NCBI GenBank assembly: GCA_014529385.2
Contig: CM043942.1
Location: forward strand, 33,399,969 to 33,463,968
DNA: 64,000 nt
Reading direction: 5' to 3'
Source: Adiantum capillus-veneris
Taxonomy: Eukaryota > Streptophyta > Polypodiopsida > Polypodiales > Pteridaceae
Positions within the stretch are counted from its first letter, which is position 1. Every line of letters starts with the position of its first letter. Of this stretch, positions 12,244-23,690 are shown piece after piece. The position numbers and the translations under genes are program-made. Below the pieces are notes generated by a model. That model was not told the DNA's origin. It ran no database searches and worked only from the letters and a program-made list of their open reading frames with translations.

Positions 12244-12957
12244 ATGGCTACTCCAAAGACCCCCGCCAAAACAAGACCGAGCTTTGCAACAGTGCTGGCA
12301 GCCCCTAGCAAACTTGATCGCATCACGCAGTTGCAAGCAACTCTTGATCGAGTCTTGGAGGAAAACTTTGAACTCAAATCTTGCCTGAGCAAATTAAAAG
12401 AACAATTCAACTTTATGGCTGACCTCACCACCGACAAGGTAAAGGAGGTAGAGGCAAAGGTTAACCAAGTTCACTCAACAACCATCGCCCAAGTAAAGAC
12501 ATGTGTAACAAAGGAAATCTCCGAACAAAAATCTCAAGAAGATAATGCCCTCAAGGTACTCATCGGTGGGCTCCCCTTGCAGTGGTGCACTGTTGAGGAC
12601 ACCCTTGAAGAGGCAATCATCAAACTCAACAATATTATTGAGCCAGTCACATCGAGTCAGAGAATGTCGCTTGGATCAATGACACACATCGTCATGTACG
12701 TCCCGAGCATTGTGTCCTTACCTTCAAGCACAAAGAGGAGCTGGTAAAGTTTCTACGTCAATCCCGCCTTCTCAAAGAAACCAAGCTTTGGATTGCAGAA
12801 GAATTGACCATGAATCAACTCAAGAGTAAAGCGAGCGAGCTTAAGAAGGTGCATGAAGCGTGTAAGCAAGGCAAATGGGTAGTCTATCAAGGTGGCAAAG
12901 CGATCATCCAAGAATTCCGAAATCCCAAACCAGCCCTCCCCACATCCGACCCTTAGG
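12244..12957 (+). pseudogene. LINE ORF1 (coiled coil plus RNA-binding domain), frameshifted
   Basis: The likely start is ATG at 12244 (M-A-T-P-K-T-P-A-K), because the longer open frame begins with a non-ATG codon. Residues about 20-105 form a heptad-rich coiled coil (I-T-Q-L-Q-A-T-L-D-R-V-L-E). A globular part follows, shaped like the RRM/C-terminal domain of L1-type ORF1 proteins: K-V-L-I-G-G-L-P, then in the shifted frame V-K-F-L-R-Q-S-R-L-L-K-E-T and I-A-E-E-L-T-M-N-Q-L-K. A one-frame shift lies near 12640-12660 and the stop is at 12955-12957. ORF1p would coat the LINE RNA. No ORF2 follows, so this copy is truncated. ORF1 here differs from that at 26.97-27.92 kb. Confidence 0.65.
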
Positions 12958-13116
12958 TTTTTGATTGTTTTCTCCTTTTTTCCTACCCTACCCTCTTGAT
13001 GGACCCTCAGTCCTTAACTGATATGTATCAGCCCAAACTGAGAATGAATCGTTGTAATGTTTGTGTTTTTGGTCCCATAGGTCATATATGACCTCCGTGG
13101 ACGATAATCCAATCTA

Positions 13117-13197
<81 letters not shown>

Positions 13198-14013
13198 TTA
13201 CATCTTTCACACTATCTCTCTATCTCTATGGACCCATACATCTCTCTCTTTCTCTTTCTATCTCTGGTTTTAAGTGCTTGTCGTGTTTTGAAATACTTTA
13301 TTTGAAATTCTGAAATTTAATAATATACCATGCATGGACCAACTATTGAATCGTAAATGTGCATTGTTCCCTAGGCTAGCACTAAGATCTAGGAGAATTA
13401 AAGGGTTGCCTAGGAGGAGGCACCAAAGGGCATGGGAAAGCTATAAATAAGGCTTCCACATTGTAATCTCAAGCATGAATGTGAACCAAGAAGTAGTTAT
13501 GTCCGTTTGTCTCTCTCTCTTCCTCTCTCTCGCATCATCTTGCTCACGCTCTCTCTCTAACCCCCACCTTCTCTCTCCTGCTTATGGGAAAAGGGGCTAA
13601 CACATGGCGTGTTAGGATGCTCACCCTCTGGAATGGTTCTACGAGAAACATCTTGAGCAATTTCTCGAGTATGAGCTGAGAAAAGAAAAGGACCTCTAAG
13701 AGGAAGACTCCAGATGGTATCAAGGCAAATCTTGGAATGGGGGATAAACTGTACAAGCAAGAACAACCTTGCGGAGAACCCAAGATCTCGTGTCCTTTTG
13801 ATGCAGTAGTATCGAGGGCCAAGTCCCAAAGCCTCTATAACCATAGCAAGTCGGGTATTGTTGCGGAAATGGTCTCTACCCCAGAGAGTCACTCTTGTGA
13901 GATGTCGCCATGTCTTCTATATCGTCTGGCCGACACAAGAATTTGGTTGAGGAAAGAGGAGATCTTTGTATCGCTCTAAGAACTGTCTTTTAGCTGCCTC
14001 ATCTGCACTCTAC
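12958..14013. other. Unassigned stretch with (CT)n and a TATA-like box
   Basis: Contains a (CT)n tract (13121-13194), a CT-rich tail and a roughly 75-bp segment (about 13278-13350) shared with 26187-26258. A CTATAAATAAGG promoter-like element is at 13440-13452. Open frames on both strands at 13544-13979 show no motif I recognise. It may be a truncated LTR or MITE, but nothing proves it. Confidence 0.4.
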
Positions 14014-14081
14014 AAGTTACAAGACGCCATCAGATAAGAAAATGACTAAGTTACAAGACGCCATCAGATAAGAAAATGACT
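14014..14081. repeat. 34-bp tandem duplication
   Basis: Two identical copies beginning AAGTTACAAGACGCC at 14014 and 14048. The surrounding sequence to 14540 has no recognisable gene. A pyrimidine-rich then G-rich tract (14383-14408) follows GAGTTGAGGACAGCTC, resembling the pre-PPT motif at 21.72 kb. Confidence 0.9.
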
Positions 14082-14540
14082 AAGTTACAAGAGAGTGAAG
14101 ATCTCAAAAAATAAGAGGATAACAAGTGCTGATAAAGAAGAGATTACCAGTAGCTTATAAAGAAGAAGAAGCGTATCGAAGAAGCCACAAACGCGATGAC
14201 TTATTCAAGAAGATGGCTTATTAAGAAATATTTTCCATGACTCCAATATTATATTAGCAAGTTTTTGGGGGTGAAGACGTGTAAGAGAGAACTCAAGTTG
14301 AAAGCGTTAACAAGAAGTTAAGTCGTAAGACGTATCCAAGAAGCTTCATCAATTACGTATTCTATTCGAGTTGAGGACAGCTCTTTCTTTCTTTTTTTGG
14401 GGGGGAGAGATACTACCTTCAATAGACTCAAAGACCTCTTGACCAGCAATCCTGTCCTCATCAACCCTAACTAATTTCACTCCTTAGCTTTTCTTTACCC
14501 GAGGGAGTTCAACAAGAAATTTAGGTCGACCCCTACTTTA

Positions 14541-14835
14541 GACCTCTTCTGCAAGAGATTCAAGCTCAAAACCCAAGGGAACACTTAGCTGACTATACCT
14601 TAGCAAATGGTCTTCTTTACTACCTGGAAAGCTTCAGCCCCTAGATATTCCTGAGATGAAGTGGGAATATCTGAGTATGGACTTTGTCACTCGTCTTCCG
14701 AAGACAACTGGAAACTATGAATTATTTTTGTCGTAGTAGATAAGCTCACTAAGGTGGCTCATCTAATTCCAGTCAAGCTGATAGACACCGCCATCGACAT
14801 AGCCCAAGTATTTGTCAAAGAGGTAGTAAGATTAT
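14541..14835 (+). pseudogene. Gypsy (chromovirus-like) integrase, part 1 before copia insertion
   Basis: Reads on the plus strand as the end of the RNase H/integrase linker (Y-T-L-A-N-G-L-L-Y-Y), then directly as the integrase core start (I-P-E-M-K-W-E-Y-L-S-M-D-F-V, with the first catalytic Asp, and V-D-K-L-T-K-V-A-H). The HHCC zinc finger expected between the two is missing, so there is an internal deletion, and a frameshift lies near 14730. The frame stops at the copia element (14836) and resumes at 20397 with H-G-I-P. It belongs to a plus-strand gypsy element whose LTR is at 21752. Confidence 0.8.
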
Positions 14836-15658
<823 letters not shown>

Positions 15659-15660
15659 AC

Positions 15661-15672
15661 TGGTATCAGAGC
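15661..15672 (+). promoter_or_regulatory. Primer-binding site, initiator tRNA-Met (copia)
   Basis: TGGTATCAGAGC, two bases after the LTR end. This is the usual PBS of plant copia elements. Confidence 0.97.
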
Positions 15673-15731
15673 AAGGTTTGTTCGTAGCTAAATTATCTCA
15701 AGGAAAGGATTCCTTGAATTGAGTGGGAGTT

Positions 15732-16475
15732 ATGGCGGAGGAAGGGAAGCTCAAGATTGAGAAGTTCAACGGCAAAAACTACCAACATTGGAAGATGCAT
15801 ATTGAAGACTATCTCTACCAGAAGGACCTCTATTTGCCACTAGGCGGTCTTGCGAAGAAGCCCGCAACAATGGCAGATGAAGCATGGATTGTCCTTGATC
15901 GAAAGGCACTGGGAACAATCCGGTTAAGCTTGGCGTCAACGGTGGCCTTCAATGTTTCGGAGATGAAGACCACGGAGGACTTGATGAAGTCACTTGACGA
16001 CTTCTACGAGAAACCATCGGCATCCAATAAGGTATTTCTTATGAAGCGCTTGTTCAATCTAAAGATGGCAGAGAATGGTTCAGATGCAGAACAACTAAAT
16101 GACTTTAACACAAACATAAGTCAACTTCGATCGATGAAAATCAATTTCGATGATGAAGTGCGAGCTCTCCTTATACTATCATCTCTACCGGATAGTTGGG
16201 ACAGCCTTGTGATGGCTGTAAGTAATTCTATTTCTCGCACAAATACTCTTAAGTTTGATGATGTTGTGGGTGTTCTCCTAAGTGAGTAAATACGAAGGAG
16301 AGGCACAGGAGAATCATCAAGTGCTGCATTGTCAGTGGAAACAAGAGGAAGGCCTAAGGAGAGGTTCAAAAACCAAAAGGGTCGTGATCGCTCAAGACGA
16401 AGCAAGTCACGCACAAAGTCAATTCTTGAATGTTGGAACTGTGGCATGAAGAGCCATGTCAAAAAGGATTGCTAG
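15732..16475 (+). pseudogene. Copia gag with zinc knuckle
   Basis: ATG at 15732 (M-A-E-E-G-K-L-K-I-E-K-F); the in-frame codon at 15723 is GTG and less likely. The frame shows the N-terminal F-N-G-K-N-Y-Q-H-W-K motif of copia gag (DUF4219/UBN2-type), Y-E-K-P-S-A-S-N-K and L-S-S-L-P-D-S-W. Beyond an in-frame TAA at 16287-16289 an Arg/Lys-rich part leads to the knuckle C-W-N-C-G-M-K-S-H-V-K-K-D-C (CX2CX4HX4C), directly followed by TAG (16473-16475). The protein would form the capsid and bind RNA. Two stop codons make it inactive. Confidence 0.93.
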
Positions 16476-17405
16476 TCCAATATGAAGAAGGAGTCGGAGT
16501 CTCAAGACAACAAGCCAACATCGGAGGCCAATGTGGCAGGTAAAATGGAGCAAGATGCTCTAATTCTCTCATTAGACAATGTGTCTAATTTCTGGATAGT
16601 AGATTCCGGGGCTTCATTCCATGCGACACCACACAAGCAACATTTTCAAGATTACACCAAAGGTAATTTTGGGTATGTATACTTGGGAGATGATGAAGCT
16701 TGTGAGATTGTCGGCAAAGGTACAGTTTCTATCAAAACTGCTAACGAAAATGAATGGAAGCTTAAAGATGTTAGGCATGTTCCTTCTCTTCGCAACAATT
16801 TGATCTCTACAGGATAATTAGACGATGAAGGTCACAACATTGCATTCGGAAACAAACGGTGGAAGATCTCTAAGGGATCTTTGGTGGTTGCCAAAGGAGA
16901 AAAGGTCGGTACACTTTACTTGTGTACTGTTAGCACGCAACCTTCAGCTTGTGCAGCAACTACAGAAGTTGACAGTGCGGTGTGGCACTACTGGCTTGGG
17001 CATATGAGTGCCAAAGGAATGCAAATCCTTCAAACAAAGAAGCTTCTAAAAGGTTTGAAAGAAGTGGACTTAGAGTTCTGTGAAGATTGTGTTTATGGTA
17101 AACAAAACCGGGTAAAATTTCAAAAATTGAGAAATGAAAGAAAAAATAAAAAACTTGAGTTGGTTCATTCTGATGTTTGGGGTTCTGCAAGTACACCATC
17201 ACTTGGTGGCTCATTGTACTATGTAACATTCATAGACGATGCGACTAGAAAAACATGGGTTTATGTCATGACGAATAAATCCGATGTATTTTCCATATTT
17301 CAAAGGTGGAAAGTCTTTGTGGAAAATGAAACAGGTACCAAGGTTAAATGTCTCAGATCCGACAATGGAGGCGAATATTGCAACCAAGATTTTGAAAGCT
17401 TTTGA
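16476..17405 (+). pseudogene. Copia protease and integrase N-terminal half
   Basis: The frame continues gag after the stop. The protease active site is W-I-V-D-S-G-A-S-F-H (DSGA at 16602-16613). A TAA at 16815-16817 interrupts. Then come the GAG-pre-integrase HHCC region (H-Y-W-L-G-H-M and C-E-D-C) and the integrase core with catalytic Asp residues in H-S-D-V-W-G and S-D-N-G-G-E-Y. The frame is lost at about 17400 and continues shifted downstream. It would process the polyprotein and insert the cDNA. Confidence 0.93.
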
Positions 17406-18184
17406 TGGCATTTGGAGGCAAAGGACAACCCCAAGGACACCTCAACAAAATGGGATTTCGGAAAGGATAAACGGGACAATCATGGAGCGAGCACGAAGCA
17501 TGCGGCTACATGCAGGCCTACCGCTTGAGATTTGGGCGGAAGCAGTAAGTACGTCTGTGTACTTAATCAATCGGTCACCCTCAACGGCATTGGATGGGGG
17601 AGTTCCAGAAGAGGCATGGACAAGTAAACCGGTGTGAGGCTTTCATGCACATAGATAGAAGCCTAAGATCAAAGCTAGATGCAAAATCCAAAAAGTGTTT
17701 CTTCATTGGCTATGGAGAAGGTGACTTTGGGTATCACCTATGGAATCCTGAAGATGGTAAAATCTTAAGGAGTAGCGATGTAATTTTTAACGAACAAAAT
17801 ATGTACAAAGATTACTTGGAAAGAAAACAAACAAAAGAAACAGGTGATGAGTACATAGAGATTGAGGACGGTGAAGACTCAAGGACTGCAAACGGTGACA
17901 ATGTGCAACAACGTCAACCAAATGAGGAGCCTCAACCTATTCCCCGAAGATCTACAAGAGCAAGTAGACCTCCAGAAAGGTTTTTTCCTTCCTTCAACCA
18001 TCTCTTGATCTCAGATTCTGGAGAGCCGGAATCATACGAAGAAGCTATGCAACATGAATCCAAAGAAGAATGGACGAAGAGCATGCAAGTGGAGATGGAC
18101 TCACTACATCGCAACCAAACATGGAAATTGTTGAGTTGCCTAAAGGTAAGCGGACACTTCAAAACAAATGGGTGTACAAGGTGA
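17406..18184 (+). pseudogene. Copia integrase C-terminal half and linker
   Basis: Frames to 17637 and 17594-18184 continue integrase: T-P-Q-Q-N-G-I-S-E-R with the catalytic Glu, then A-V-S-T-S-V-Y-L-I-N-R-S-P-S. After a frameshift near 17600-17630 the C-terminal C-F-F-I-G-Y motif and an acidic, Arg-Pro-rich linker (R-R-S-T-R-A-S-R-P-P-E-R) follow, as expected before RT. Another frameshift lies near 18150. Confidence 0.9.
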
Positions 18185-19538
18185 AGGAAGAAGAAGGTGG
18201 GAAGAAAAGGTACAAGTCTAGGCTTGTGGTAAAAGGTTTTTCTCAAAGAAAGGTATTGACTTCAATGAAATATTTTCTCCTATTGTAAAAATGAACTCAA
18301 TCAAGCTTGTCTTAAGACTTGTGGCTGTTCATGATCTAAATCTCGAGCAAATGGATGTAAATACGGCATTCCCTCACGGTGACTTAGAGGAGGAAATCTA
18401 CATGCTTCAACCAAAGGGGTATGAAGTAAAAGGTAAGGAGAAGATGGTTTGCAGATTAAAGAAGAGCTTGTATGGTTTAAAATAAGCATCAAGACAATGG
18501 TACTTGAAGTTTGATCGATGGATGTTGGATCATGGATTCACAAGATGCAACTCGGATCACTGCGTCTACACGAAGAATTTGGGAGATGGAAAATTCATCA
18601 TCCTAATGTTGTATGTTGATGACATGTTGATTGCAAGTGCTAACATGCAGGACATCAAAGACCTAAAAGGGGAGCTGTCCAAATCTTTTTCAATGAAATA
18701 TTTAGGTGCTGCAAAGAGGATACTTGGTATGAAAATATCAAGGGACAAGACGAAGAAGACAATAAAGCGGTCTCAAGAAGATTACATCAAGAAGGTACTA
18801 GAAAGGTTTGCAATGCAAAATGCAAAACCAGTTTCTACACCTTTGGCTGGTCATTTTAAACTAACGAAGGATATGTGTCCAAAGACACAAGAGGAGATAG
18901 ACTATATGTCTAACGTTCCATATGCTGCAGCGGTAGGTTCTCTAATGTATGTTATGGTCTGGACAAGGCCAGACATTGCACATGCAGTGGGAGTTGTGAG
19001 TAGGTTCATGGACAACCCAGGTAAAGAGCATTGGCAAGCTGTGAAGTGGATACTTAGGTATCTAAAAGGGACAACAACAAATGCTTTGTATTTTGGAGGA
19101 ACTGATATTTTTCTAGAAGGGTATGCTAATGCAGATATGGCAGGTGACAAAGATACTCGAAGGAGCACTACTGGCTATGTGTTCGCGGTTGGAGGCACAG
19201 CAGTAAGCTGGGCTTCAAAGTTGCAGAAAGTGGTTTCACTTTCTACCATGGAAGCAGAGTATGTAGCAATGACGGAGGCAAGCAAAGAAATTCTGTGGCT
19301 TCACAGATCCTTAGAAGAGCTTGGATTCAAACAAGACAATTGTGTCTTGTACAGTGATAGCCAAAGCGCTATCCATCTTGCGAAGAACTCAGCCTTTCAT
19401 TCAAGGACAAAGAACATTGAGGTGAGATATCACTTCATACACACTCTTTTCGAAGAGGGACAGCTAAAGCTAAGAAAGGTGCATACAAGTGAAAATCCTG
19501 CAGACATGTTTACAAAGGTGGTCACAAGGAGAAGTTGA
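18070..19538 (+). pseudogene. Copia reverse transcriptase and RNase H
   Basis: RVT_2-type RT: W-V-Y-K-V-K in one frame, then after a frameshift near 18250 N-L-E-Q-M-D-V-N-T-A-F and the catalytic Y-V-D-D-M at 18612-18626. A TAA at 18483-18485 replaces the codon after S-L-Y-G-L-K. RNase H follows: S-T-M-E-A-E-Y, L-Y-S-D-S-Q-S-A and the H-T-S-E-N-P-A-D end, stop at about 19536. The last 344 codons (from 18504) are open and contain all RNase H acidic residues. Confidence 0.95.
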
Positions 19539-19633
19539 GCTTTTGCTCATCTTCAATCGGCATTCAAGGATAAGAAGCCAGAATGGAAATCAGTCACAGG
19601 TTTGGTTTAGAGATCAGTCTCCAAGTGGGAGAT

Positions 19634-20230
19634 TATTAAGTATGGAAACTGATTTACCCTTGTAAATTTCTGTGGTAAAAGCGCACATTTGTAAGGCCCC
19701 CATTATGAGGAGAAGCCATCGTGCGTGAAGGAAAATCACTCGTTGAAAACCAAAATTTTCACGATTAAGGACTTTTTTTTTCCCTCGCCGGAATATTATG
19801 GCCGGACGGCGGCCGGAAAGTGGTCGAAAAACAATCGTCGGTTGGCCGGTGGCCGGTGGCCGATGGTCAGAAGTCAATGGCCGGTGGCCGAATTCAAAAG
19901 CGGACTTTTCTTCTCAAGGGCGGCCACACATGGGCGGATTGGAGGGTCCAATTTGGACTTATTTACACAAGGGCGGCTACACATGGCTCCCTCTCATGAG
20001 AGAGGGCAGCCCTTTTGGCCTATAAAAGGAGGCCATTTCTACACACATTATATAGCATGTGAAGTTGATGCAACAAGGTGAGTGTGAGGTGGTGAGAGTG
20101 AAGCAAGGCGGGAGCTCCATTAGGGGTATAATCCCTTTGTAAACTACTTCTTGTTTTGAAGTACTAAAGCCATTGAGTGGATGCTTTCCCGTGGACGTAG
20201 CCCACATTGGGTGAACCACGTATATCGTGT

Positions 20231-20310
<80 letters not shown>

Positions 20311-20396
20311 CTCTATAATCTCGTGTATGTAAATCTGTCTCTCTCCATTAAGTAGTCTACTCAATTATCTATTTAGCTACGTCTTATTTCCTAAAA
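19634..20396 (+). repeat. Copia 3' LTR
   Basis: Matches 14836-15658. The terminal TG is TA here and the terminal CA is AA, both point changes. TATA box at 20021-20028; (CT)n at 20233-20309. Preceded by the purine tract AAGTGGGAGA. Confidence 0.95.
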
Positions 20397-20940
20397 ATTA
20401 CATGGAATCCCTGCAAGAATCATCAGTGATCGGGATGCCAACTTTACTTCTAAGTTCTGGCAATCCATGTTTCGATCTCTGGGTACCCAACTGAATCTCA
20501 GCTCAGCATATCATCCGGAGACTGATGGTCAAACTGAGCGAGTGAATCAAGTCATTGAAGATATGCTTCGAGCATACTACAACCAATAGCCCCAGAAATG
20601 GATCAAGTTTCTTCCCCTAGTTGAGTTGCTTATAACTCTTCTCACCATCACAGCCTCAAAATGTCACCCTTTAAAGCCTTGTATGGTCAGGAATGTTTAG
20701 TCCCTCTTCGATGAGCCGACTGAGATGTTCATGTTCCTGTCGCCGCTAAGTCTACCCTAGAAGAGATAGATCATAAGCTTCTAGTCATTAGAGACAACTG
20801 AAGAGAGCTAGTGATAGGCAGAAGACATACGCTGATCTTCACCACTCCGCTAGAGGCTTTAGCGAAGGCGAACAAGTTTTCCTCATAGTCAAACCCAAAC
20901 TCAGCTCCTTAAAGATAGGAAAATTCTGTAAGCTTGCATT
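20397..20940 (+). pseudogene. Gypsy integrase, part 2 after copia insertion
   Basis: Continues 14541-14835: H-G-I-P-A-R-I-I-S-D-R-D with the second catalytic Asp, then S-A-Y-H-P-E-T-D-G-Q-T-E-R with the catalytic Glu, as in plant chromovirus integrases. A TAG at 20587-20589 and frameshifts follow. Up to about 20940 the C-terminal G-E-Q-V-F-L-x-V-K-P-K and K-I-G-K-F part (GPY/F-like) can be read. I could not find a convincing chromodomain after it. Confidence 0.88.
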
Positions 20941-21751
20941 CAGATATTGTGAACCTTTTGGAATCAAATCAATATCTCCCTTTTTGTCAAAATCCTTGAT
21001 CATATTTTTGGTTGGTTCTCCGGAACAACTTATAATTATTCTTCAAGACGGCACTTTTGATGTAATTTTTTTAATGAAATTCAAGCATCTCTAGTCAGTC
21101 AACTCTTTTGATATTCAAATCGTCTATGGTGTTTTACAAGTCTAATTGTTATGATATGCGAAATATCTGATTACCAAGTGAAAGACGAGGTAGTAAGCTA
21201 TAGACATAAGAGAAATAAGGATGAAGGAAATAAATTGGGTATACAAGGGAGGAGATATTGCAAGATTAATTGAAAGATCCGTATGAAATCCTTTAACTTT
21301 TAAGAATATGGTATTAGTTGGATGATATTAATAGTGAAATGAGTCAATGCTCAAAACGGGAAAAGTTAAAGTTTAGGTAAGAATGGTAAGATTTTTACAA
21401 AGCGTATTGAGGCTAAATAGAGAGCAAAGTGAAGAAATAATTTTCAGACCTCACAAGAGAAACACAATCCGGTCACACCAAAAGAAAAATACCTAGTTGA
21501 GTAATATCACATTCAGTAATTAAAGTAACCCCGAGTCATTAAGACTTCTTTATGATTAAGACTTTTGAGTCAGCGCTAAAAATGGAAGACAAGTGTATTA
21601 TTCAAAGTCCATACCAGCTTCACTGTCCTTTAATCTAAATACCCTAAAGTTACTGACCATCTTCAATCAGAAGTTGACCAAAGATGGAGTCTGTCTACTC
21701 TCTAAAGCATGTCCCGAGCTGAGGACAACTCTTTCTTTTTGTTGGGGAGTT
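20941..21751 (+). other. Gypsy 3' untranslated region with pre-PPT motif
   Basis: No ORF of note. It ends with GAGCTGAGGACAACTC and a pyrimidine block, then TTGGGGAG (21742-21749) immediately before a TG. This layout is typical of the 3' end of chromoviruses. A similar motif occurs at 14362-14408. Confidence 0.55.
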
Positions 21752-22047
21752 TGTAAGGTCTCTCCCTAAACCCTAGAGCCATTCAGCACTTTTTTCAACC
21801 TAGAAAATAATTTAGAAAAAGCAAGACCGACAAAGAAGTCATGCGGACAATGAGACTTTACTCTAGAATGAAAAGACAATGATATTTTAGATAAGAAATT
21901 ACGTCATCCCTATAATTTTCCAAAAAGATTAAGATTATTTTTATACTTCTTTGTGAAGATCCGCGTGAGAACTGATCTAGATCGGGAACTGGGAGGAAAA
22001 AGGACTAACTTGATTGAAAGATAAAGTTAAGAGATAAGAACTAAGAA

Positions 22048-22230
22048 GAAAATTGGGGTCCAATAGGAATTAAGAAGAGAATTAGGGTCCAATAGCATTT
22101 GAGAAGAGAATTGGGGTCCAATAAGAATTAAGAAGAGAATTGGGGTCCAATAGGAATTGAGAGGAGAATTGGGGTCCAATAGGATTTGAGAAGAGAATTG
22201 GGGTCTAATACGAATTGAGAAAAGAATACC
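22048..22230 (+). promoter_or_regulatory. 29-bp tandem array with CCAAT boxes
   Basis: Six copies with exact 29-bp period: GGGGTC occurs at 22055, 22084 (A for G), 22113, 22142, 22171 and 22200. Each unit contains GTCCAAT (CTAAT in the last copy). The array ends just upstream of a TATA box at 22241-22248 in the same LTR. The reading frame across it on the minus strand is a by-product. Confidence 0.9.
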
Positions 22231-22240
22231 CACCATTTCC

Positions 22241-22248
22241 TATATAAA
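22241..22248 (+). promoter_or_regulatory. TATA box of gypsy LTR
   Basis: CCTATATAAACACCCCC, about 490 bp into the LTR and directly after the CCAAT array. Transcription would start about 30 bp downstream. Confidence 0.7.
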
Positions 22249-22584
22249 CACCCCCTCTCCTTTGTAATTTTACACACACATATTGCTAAGATACTTGCAT
22301 ACTTTCCATGCTCAAGATTATGCTTAAGTAAATCAATGTTTCCATTAAACCTTGCTCTTGCTCTCTCCCTCTCTTGAAGGTCAAACCCTTGAGGGTTTTG
22401 TGAAAAAGCTCCTCTCTCCTTCCTCTTCATCCTAAATCCCTTTCCTTCCTCCTTGAGCCTCACATCTCTTCAAAGAAGGACTTCAACCCCACTTGTCTCT
22501 TGTTTAGAGGAGGTAATCTTCATTTCTAGCAAGATTAATTAATCCATGTGTTTTAATACTAGGACGGTTTATGTGTATCATTTT

Positions 22585-23690
22585 AGGTTTAAGCTTTAAT
22601 GGTAACCTTGGAAGTAGGGTTAAGTATTAATGGTAGTTATGCATCATTAAGTTAAACTTCAAAGGTAGATTTGCACTCGTAAACTAAGCTTTAATGGTAA
22701 CTTTGCACTTAAATGTAAGCTTTAGTGACTACCTTGTATTTCTAGGTTTAAGCTTTAATTGAAACCTCACAATTAGGGTTAAGTGATAAGAGTATCTATG
22801 CATCATTAAGTTAATCTTAAAAGGTAGATTTGCACTCATAAGCTAAGCTTTAATGGTAACTTTGCACTTAAATGTAAACTTTAGTGACTACTTTGCATTT
22901 TTAGGTTTAAGGTTTAATGGAAACCTTGCAATTAGGGTCAAGTGGTAAGAGTATCTATACATCATAAAGTTAAGCTTCAAAGGTAGATTTACTCTTGTAA
23001 GCTAAGATTTAATGGTAACTTTGCACTTAGGTGTAAGCTTTAGTGACTACCTTGAATTTTTAGGTTTAAGCTTTAATGGAAACCTTGCAATTAGGATCAA
23101 GTAATAAGAGTATCTATGCATCATAAAGTTAAGCTTCAAAGGTAGATTTGCACTCGTAAGCTAAGCTTTAATGGTAACTTTGTACTTAGGTGTAAGCTTT
23201 AGTGACTACCTTGTATTTTTAGGTTTAAGCTTTAATGGAAACCTCCCAATTTGGGATAAGTGATAAGAGTATCTATGCAGCATTAAGAGGTAGATTTGCA
23301 CTCATAAGCTAAGCTTTAATGGTAACTTTATACTTAGGTGTAAGCTTTAGTGACTACCTTGTATTTTTAGGTTCAAGTTTTAATGCAAACCTCGTAATTA
23401 GGGTTAAGTGATAAAAGTATATGTGCATCATTAATTTAAGCTTAAAAAGGTAGATTTGCACTCATAAGCTAAACTGTAATGGTAACTTTGCACTTAGGTG
23501 TAAGCTTTAATGACTACCTTGTATTTTTAGGTTTAAGCTTTAATCGTGACCTCGCAATTAGGTTTAAGTGCTAAGAGGATCTATGCATCATAAAGTTAAG
23601 CTTCAAAGGTAGGTTTGCACTCTTAAGCTAAGCTTTAATGGTAACTTTGCACTTAGAAAAAGCTTTGAAAGACAAGCTTGCAAATTACGG
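22585..23690 (+). repeat. 159-bp tandem array, about seven copies
   Basis: AGGTTTAAGCTTTAAT-like starts at 22585, 22744, 22903, 23062, 23221, 23369 and 23529. The period is 158-160 bp except one of about 148. Each monomer itself contains four related submotifs with TAAGCTT followed by a TT/CA-rich part. It lies in the LTR downstream of the TATA box. No protein is encoded. Confidence 0.88.

Noticed and set aside
13544-13979. Overlapping ORFs on both strands as a host gene
   Set aside because: No recognisable motifs, and the frames mirror each other; left as unassigned.
22027-22236. 69-codon minus-strand ORF with repeated L-D-P-N-S units
   Set aside because: It is the translation of the 29-bp CCAAT array; 29 is not a multiple of three, so the peptide repeat only arises over three units.
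22585-23690. 159-bp array considered as a CRISPR array
   Set aside because: Units are contiguous, diverged and lack constant repeat/variable spacer structure; there are no cas genes and the context is a plant LTR.
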